Positions 6,648 through 9,182 of a stretch of 9,182 bases of DNA are shown here, piece after piece. The stretch comes from Comamonadaceae bacterium (GTDB lineage Bacteria > Pseudomonadota > Gammaproteobacteria > Burkholderiales > Burkholderiaceae_C), in contig CANCAO010000042.1 of assembly GCA_947374105.1 (NCBI GenBank), positions 1 to 9,182 on the forward strand. The letters are read 5' to 3'. The notes under the pieces are model-generated. The model ran no database searches, was not told where the DNA came from, and saw nothing but the letters and a program-made list of their open reading frames with translations. Within the stretch, counting starts at the first letter, position 1; every line of letters begins with the position of its first letter. The position numbers and the translations under genes are program-made.

Positions 6648-6749
6648 ACCCAACTAGCTTTTGGCGACTTGGTACGACGGTTGAGACGCACACGCCGCCT
6701 GCAGCATACGATGCGCCTCCCCCGATTTACGCAAGGAAACCACTGATTT

Positions 6750-7004
6750 ATGGCTAAAGAAGACCTGATTGAAATGATGGGCGTTGTGAACGAGGTTCTG
6801 CCCGACACGCGCTTTCGCGTGACGCTGGACAATGGTCACCAACTGATCGCTTACTCCGCCGGAAAAATGCGCAAAAACCACATCCGCATCTTGGCGGGTG
6901 ACCGTGTGTCTCTGGAACTTTCGCCCTATGACCTGAGCAAAGGCCGCATCAACTTCCGTCACATCGAAGGCCGTGGCCCGATGGTGCCGCGTCAGCCGCG
7001 CTAA
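6750..7004 (+). CDS. infA: Translation initiation factor IF-1, second (longer) form
   Basis: The product is an 84-residue S1/OB-fold protein that binds the A-site region of the 30S subunit during initiation. The whole sequence follows IF-1: [19 protein letters not shown], the [22 protein letters not shown] core, [26 protein letters not shown], then a short basic tail ([11 protein letters not shown]). The canonical form is 72 residues and lies in the ribosomal-protein operon; this longer version, alone next to unrelated genes, matches the second copy found in many betaproteobacteria (infA2). AAGGA (6733-6737) is 12 nt before the ATG, which is long spacing, so the leader may matter for translation. 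The second copy has been linked by context to stress or growth phase rather than to bulk initiation; its specific role here is unknown. The downstream crotonase gene is on the same strand after 79 bp. Confidence 0.95.
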   Translation: MAKEDLIEMMGVVNEVLPDTRFRVTLDNGHQLIAYSAGKMRKNHIRILAGDRVSLELSPYDLSKGRINFRHIEGRGPMVPRQPR

Positions 7005-7020
7005 TCTTCACACAACACAA

Positions 7021-7044
7021 CTTCGCTTCAACACAGAAGCAAAG
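7021..7044 (+). other. Hairpin after infA2 without T-run
   Basis: CTTCGCTTC (7021-7029) pairs with GAAGCAAAG (7036-7044) over eight base pairs with one mismatch and a 6-nt AACACA loop. It lies 17 nt after the infA2 stop. No U-tract follows, so it could protect the 3' end of the infA2 message or weakly attenuate, but it is not a clear intrinsic terminator. Confidence 0.4.
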
Positions 7045-7047
7045 CAT

Positions 7048-7128
7048 GAATGGCCAAGTCGCACTGCCTAGCAGGAGTTTAAGTTGAAGTACTTAGGCCC
7101 AAAAAGCGACTTGGACAACTGGCCATTC
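7048..7128 (+). promoter_or_regulatory. Long-range RNA stem enclosing the RBS and TTG start of crotonase A
   Basis: CCAAGTCGC (7054-7062) is the exact reverse complement of GCGACTTGG (7106-7114), and GAATGG (7048-7053) of CCATTC (7123-7128), so 15 pairs can form with one 8-nt bulge. Inside this, GCCTA (7066-7070) can pair with TAGGC (7094-7098). The enclosed loop contains the AGGAG (7073-7077) and the TTG start (7084). Formation would hide the translation start; part of the 3' arm is coding sequence. No known riboswitch class is recognised. Confidence 0.45.
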
Positions 7129-7791
7129 CTAGATATTGATCTTGACGAAGGTATTCTCAGTATCACCTTGAATGGCCCTGAGCAGCACAACACCATCAGC
7201 ACGGGGATGTCTTTGGTGATGGGGCAAATTCTGGCCGTTATCAGCGGCGATGAATCAGTCCGCGTCCTGGTGGTGAGTAGCAAGAGCGATAGTTTTTGCA
7301 AAGGCTTTGAAGTCAGCGAGCTCTTGGACGAGACGCCTATAAACAACGTGCACGCTAAGGAGTGGCAGTTGCTGCCACAGCCCGTCATTGCCATGGTGCA
7401 CGGACAATGCCGCGCGGGCGCAATCGCTCTGATCAAGCGCTGTGACATTGTGATCTGCGCTGACGATACTTGTTTTGCGCTGAATGATCAGTCGTTCGAC
7501 GCTATTGAGGCCCAGCACAATGGTCTTGTGACCTTTAGCGTGCCTGCCTCGGAGCTACAAGCCCAGACCCACTCATTGGCGCGCGAACTCGCCAGCAAGG
7601 ATACCCTGGCACTTCGCTTCACCAAGGAAACCCTGCAACGTGTGTCCGACATCCCTTGGGACGAGGTGTTGGCTTTCACCTCGTCCAAGCAGGCTGAACT
7701 CAAGACGCTACAAGCCGGACGACCATCAGCGCGCGCTTCGGCCATCGAGAGTTTTCTCGCGGGCAAATCCAAACCTGGCGCGGGGGCTTAA
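7084..7791 (+). CDS. Crotonase-fold protein A, lacking the catalytic glutamate segment
   Basis: The product is a 235-residue enoyl-CoA hydratase/isomerase superfamily protein. Visible are the N-terminal ILSITLNGPEQHNTIS strand-turn, the first oxyanion-hole region SFCKGFEVSELL (70-81; normally CAGxD), the second GQCRAGAI (107-114; normally G.C.GGG), CDIVICADD (120-128), GLVTFSVPASEL (147-158) and a full C-terminal helical part ending GKSKPGAGA, which resembles the end of feruloyl-CoA hydratase/lyases. Compared with protein B it lacks about 12 residues in the loop before LPQP and about 31 residues between 131 and 140. That second gap removes the PEINFG catalytic-glutamate segment. Alone it is probably inactive or non-catalytic. 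The start is a TTG supported by AGGAG (7073-7077) 6 nt upstream; no ATG in frame fits. Protein B starts 4 nt after its stop, so they are co-translated and may form a heteromer. Confidence 0.85.
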   Translation: MKYLGPKSDLDNWPFLDIDLDEGILSITLNGPEQHNTISTGMSLVMGQILAVISGDESVRVLVVSSKSDSFCKGFEVSELLDETPINNVHAKEWQLLPQPVIAMVHGQCRAGAIALIKRCDIVICADDTCFALNDQSFDAIEAQHNGLVTFSVPASELQAQTHSLARELASKDTLALRFTKETLQRVSDIPWDEVLAFTSSKQAELKTLQAGRPSARASAIESFLAGKSKPGAGA

Positions 7792-7795
7792 GTCC

Positions 7796-8395
7796 ATGCT
7801 GCAAATCAGAGACATGGGCGACGGCATCCGCTGCATCGGCCTGAACCGCCCTGAAAAACGCAATGCCATTGGCGTAGAGATGACACTGGCGCTTGAAGAA
7901 ATTCTTGTCCGTACCAAGGGTGACCCCGCTGTGCGCGTCATCGTCTTCCATGGCATTGGCGGTCACTTCTGCGCGGGCATGGATATGAAGGATTTTTTCG
8001 ACAGCTCAACCCGCTCACCCGAGTTGCTGAGCCGCGCCCGCGCCGCGACAGAGCATTGGCGTATACAGCTATTGCGCGAGATGCCGCAGCCCATCATCAC
8101 GGCGGTGCAGGGTTATTGCTTGGGTGGCGCGTTACCCATACTTGCGGCCTCACGCGTGGTAATCGCCCAGCACGATGCAAAGTTTGGTCTGCCAGAAATC
8201 AATTTCGGTTTCGTTCCCGGCGGGCAAATCATCAAAGCGGTGAGTGAAGTGATGACGCCGCGCGCGCTGGCCTATGCGGCGTTGACCGGTCGGCCTTTCA
8301 CGCCCGAGCAAGCACAGACGAGCGGGCTGGTGACGACGCTGGTGGAGGATGACCCTTTTGACGCAGCGCTCGCCTTGGCGCGCACGCTGGTCTAG
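7796..8395 (+). CDS. Crotonase-fold protein B (enoyl-/feruloyl-CoA hydratase-like core, short C-terminus)
   Basis: This 199-residue enoyl-CoA hydratase superfamily protein has an intact active site: IGLNRPEKRNAI (14-25), first oxyanion site FCAGMD (58-63), second GYCLGGAL (106-113), and LPEINFGFVPGG with the probable catalytic Glu134. The pattern of AGMDMKDFFD, SPELLSRAR, LPEINFGFVPGG and ALTGRPF resembles hydroxycinnamoyl-CoA (feruloyl-CoA) hydratase/lyases more than plain enoyl-CoA hydratases. It stops at LARTLV, about 60 residues short of the usual ~260, so the C-terminal helices that build the trimer and cover the active site are missing. The start at 7796 follows protein A by 4 nt, with GGGGG (7782-7786) as a ribosome site; the longer upstream frame overlaps protein A. 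It ends 1 nt before the stop of the converging dehydrogenase. Either it is truncated or protein A supplies the missing part; I favour the latter. Substrate unknown. Confidence 0.85.
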   Translation: MLQIRDMGDGIRCIGLNRPEKRNAIGVEMTLALEEILVRTKGDPAVRVIVFHGIGGHFCAGMDMKDFFDSSTRSPELLSRARAATEHWRIQLLREMPQPIITAVQGYCLGGALPILAASRVVIAQHDAKFGLPEINFGFVPGGQIIKAVSEVMTPRALAYAALTGRPFTPEQAQTSGLVTTLVEDDPFDAALALARTLV

Positions 8396-8396
8396 C

Positions 8397-9182
8397 TCAC
8401 AGCCCCAAAGTCGCAGCAATGATGTTCTTCTGAATCTCTGAGGTACCGCCACCAATCGTGGCCAAGCGTGAGTCGCGGAAGAAGCGCTGCATCGGGTATT
8501 CCATGCTGTAGCCATAGCCACCCAGTATTTGCAGGCACATGTCGGAGATAGTCTTATAGGACTCGCCGACGTAGTACTTGATGACGGCAGTGTCGGCGCG
8601 TTGGGCTTGGCCGTTTTCCATCAACCAGGCGTAGCGGCGCACCATGGTGAAGGCCGTATCGAGCATCACCTTCATGTCGGCAAATTTGTGCTGCGTGACT
8701 TGAAAGCTGCCAATCGGTTTACCAAACTGGTGCCTTGTTTTGGCGTAGTCCAGCGCAAACTCAAACGCCCGTCGCGCCGCGCCGATGCGCACGGCAGAAA
8801 GGCACAGCCGCTCGTAGCGCAGCGTGTCTTCACACACTGCCCAGCCCTGGTCGAGCTGGCCCAGCAAGGCTGTTTTAGGAACACGCACATCGGTGAAAGT
8901 CACCTCGGTGGTGCCGATGGCATGTTGGCCTAGCGTGGCAATTTTTCGCACCTCGATGCCGGGCAATTGGGTGTCGATCATCAAGGTGCTGATGCCCAGT
9001 TGCTTCTTGCCCAAATCGTTGGTGCGCAGCGCTACCAAGGCATAGTCGGCGATGTCCATGCCCGAAGTCCATTGCTTGCGCCCGTTGACGATGAAATAGT
9101 CGCCATCCACCACAGCGCGGGTTCTTAAAGCGGCAGCGTCAGAGCCCGAATCAGGCTCTGACAGCGCAAAGGCGAAGGACAA
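8397..9182 (-). CDS. Acyl-CoA dehydrogenase, C-terminal 260 residues (partial)
   Basis: This is a flavin-dependent acyl-CoA dehydrogenase that oxidises an acyl-CoA to the 2-enoyl-CoA and passes electrons to ETF. The N-terminal ~120 residues lie beyond the window edge, and the TTG at the edge is internal. Seen (fragment numbering): ALSEPDSGSDAAAL (6-19) and WTSGMDIADYALV (38-50) of the FAD/substrate beta domain, HAIGTTEVTFTDVRVP (87-102), and the C-terminal helical domain with TRHQFGKPIGSFQ (149-161), QILGGYGYSMEYPMQRFFRD (218-237) and IGGGTSEIQKNIIA. The usual catalytic Glu of the I-Y-E-G-T site is Gly245 here; Glu124 in LRYERLCLSA occupies the place used as base in isovaleryl-CoA and long-chain types, so activity is expected. 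The product could feed a crotonase-family enzyme. It is on the strand opposite the crotonase pair, so it is not in their operon. Substrate not determinable. Confidence 0.93.
   Translation of the reverse strand: MSFAFALSEPDSGSDAAALRTRAVVDGDYFIVNGRKQWTSGMDIADYALVALRTNDLGKKQLGISTLMIDTQLPGIEVRKIATLGQHAIGTTEVTFTDVRVPKTALLGQLDQGWAVCEDTLRYERLCLSAVRIGAARRAFEFALDYAKTRHQFGKPIGSFQVTQHKFADMKVMLDTAFTMVRRYAWLMENGQAQRADTAVIKYYVGESYKTISDMCLQILGGYGYSMEYPMQRFFRDSRLATIGGGTSEIQKNIIAATLGL

Noticed and set aside
6561..6653. 31-codon N-terminal extension of the diguanylate cyclase
   Set aside because: Not family-like, and it covers the candidate -10 of this gene and the infA2 promoter; MTESKPF at 6560 has a GGGGGA ribosome site.
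6711..6746. 11-residue upstream ORF in the infA2 leader (MRLPRFTQGNH), ending 3 nt before the IF-1 ATG
   Set aside because: No ribosome site precedes it and a short frame of this size is expected by chance; kept only as a note.
9138..9162. 9-bp inverted repeat GTCAGAGCC/GGCTCTGAC in the dehydrogenase gene
   Set aside because: It falls on codons for the conserved SEPDSGSD motif, whose near-symmetric codons explain the palindrome.
1..9182. tRNA, rRNA, CRISPR array, IS ends, integrase or att sites
   Set aside because: No cloverleaf, spaced repeat array, transposase-like protein or terminal repeat was seen on either strand.

Overview
The window is about 9.2 kb of moderately GC-rich chromosome that looks betaproteobacterial, probably Burkholderiales and perhaps Comamonadaceae (Rhodoferax/Polaromonas-like). 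This rests on the longer second form of IF-1 (infA2 type), the style of the copper ATPase and soluble GGDEF protein, and a TTGGCA/TGC-TACATT promoter. The taxonomic placement is inference from protein resemblance, not a search.

Layout. (1) 1-4986, metal and envelope stress block: the C-terminal end of a heavy-metal RND efflux pump (+); a complete CopA-type Cu(I) P-type ATPase (-), whose stop codon overlaps the RND stop; a decayed J-domain remnant (+); a CopZ/MerP-like metallochaperone (+); a DUF2892 membrane protein coupled to a pirin (+), behind a strong promoter that carries two identical TTGA-N4-TCAA palindromes; and a Spy/CpxP-like LTxxQ periplasmic protein (+). (2) 5022-6560: a soluble diguanylate cyclase (-) with intact GGEEF and RxxD inhibitory site. 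(3) 6618-7004: a divergent promoter region and infA2 (+). (4) 7084-9182, acyl-CoA block: two crotonase-family genes 4 nt apart (+), each missing a different part of the fold, converging on the C-terminal 260 residues of an acyl-CoA dehydrogenase (-) that runs off the window.

How the genes work together. CopA exports cytosolic Cu(I), the small HMA protein is its likely copper donor, the RND pump would clear periplasmic metal, and the Met/His-rich Spy-like protein may protect periplasmic proteins. The joint role of DUF2892 and pirin is not known. In the right-hand block, the dehydrogenase would make an enoyl-CoA that a hydratase/lyase of the crotonase family could act on.

Most worth a second look: the crotonase pair, where protein A has the C-terminal part but lacks the catalytic-glutamate segment and protein B has the catalytic core but lacks the last 60 or so residues, suggesting an obligate heteromer; a long-range RNA structure that would enclose the ribosome binding site and TTG start of protein A; and the paired palindromes over the -35 and -10 of the DUF2892/pirin promoter. 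No RNA genes, IS elements, CRISPR arrays or att sites were seen. No gene-free stretch exceeds 300 bases; the longest is 6561-6749 (189 bp).
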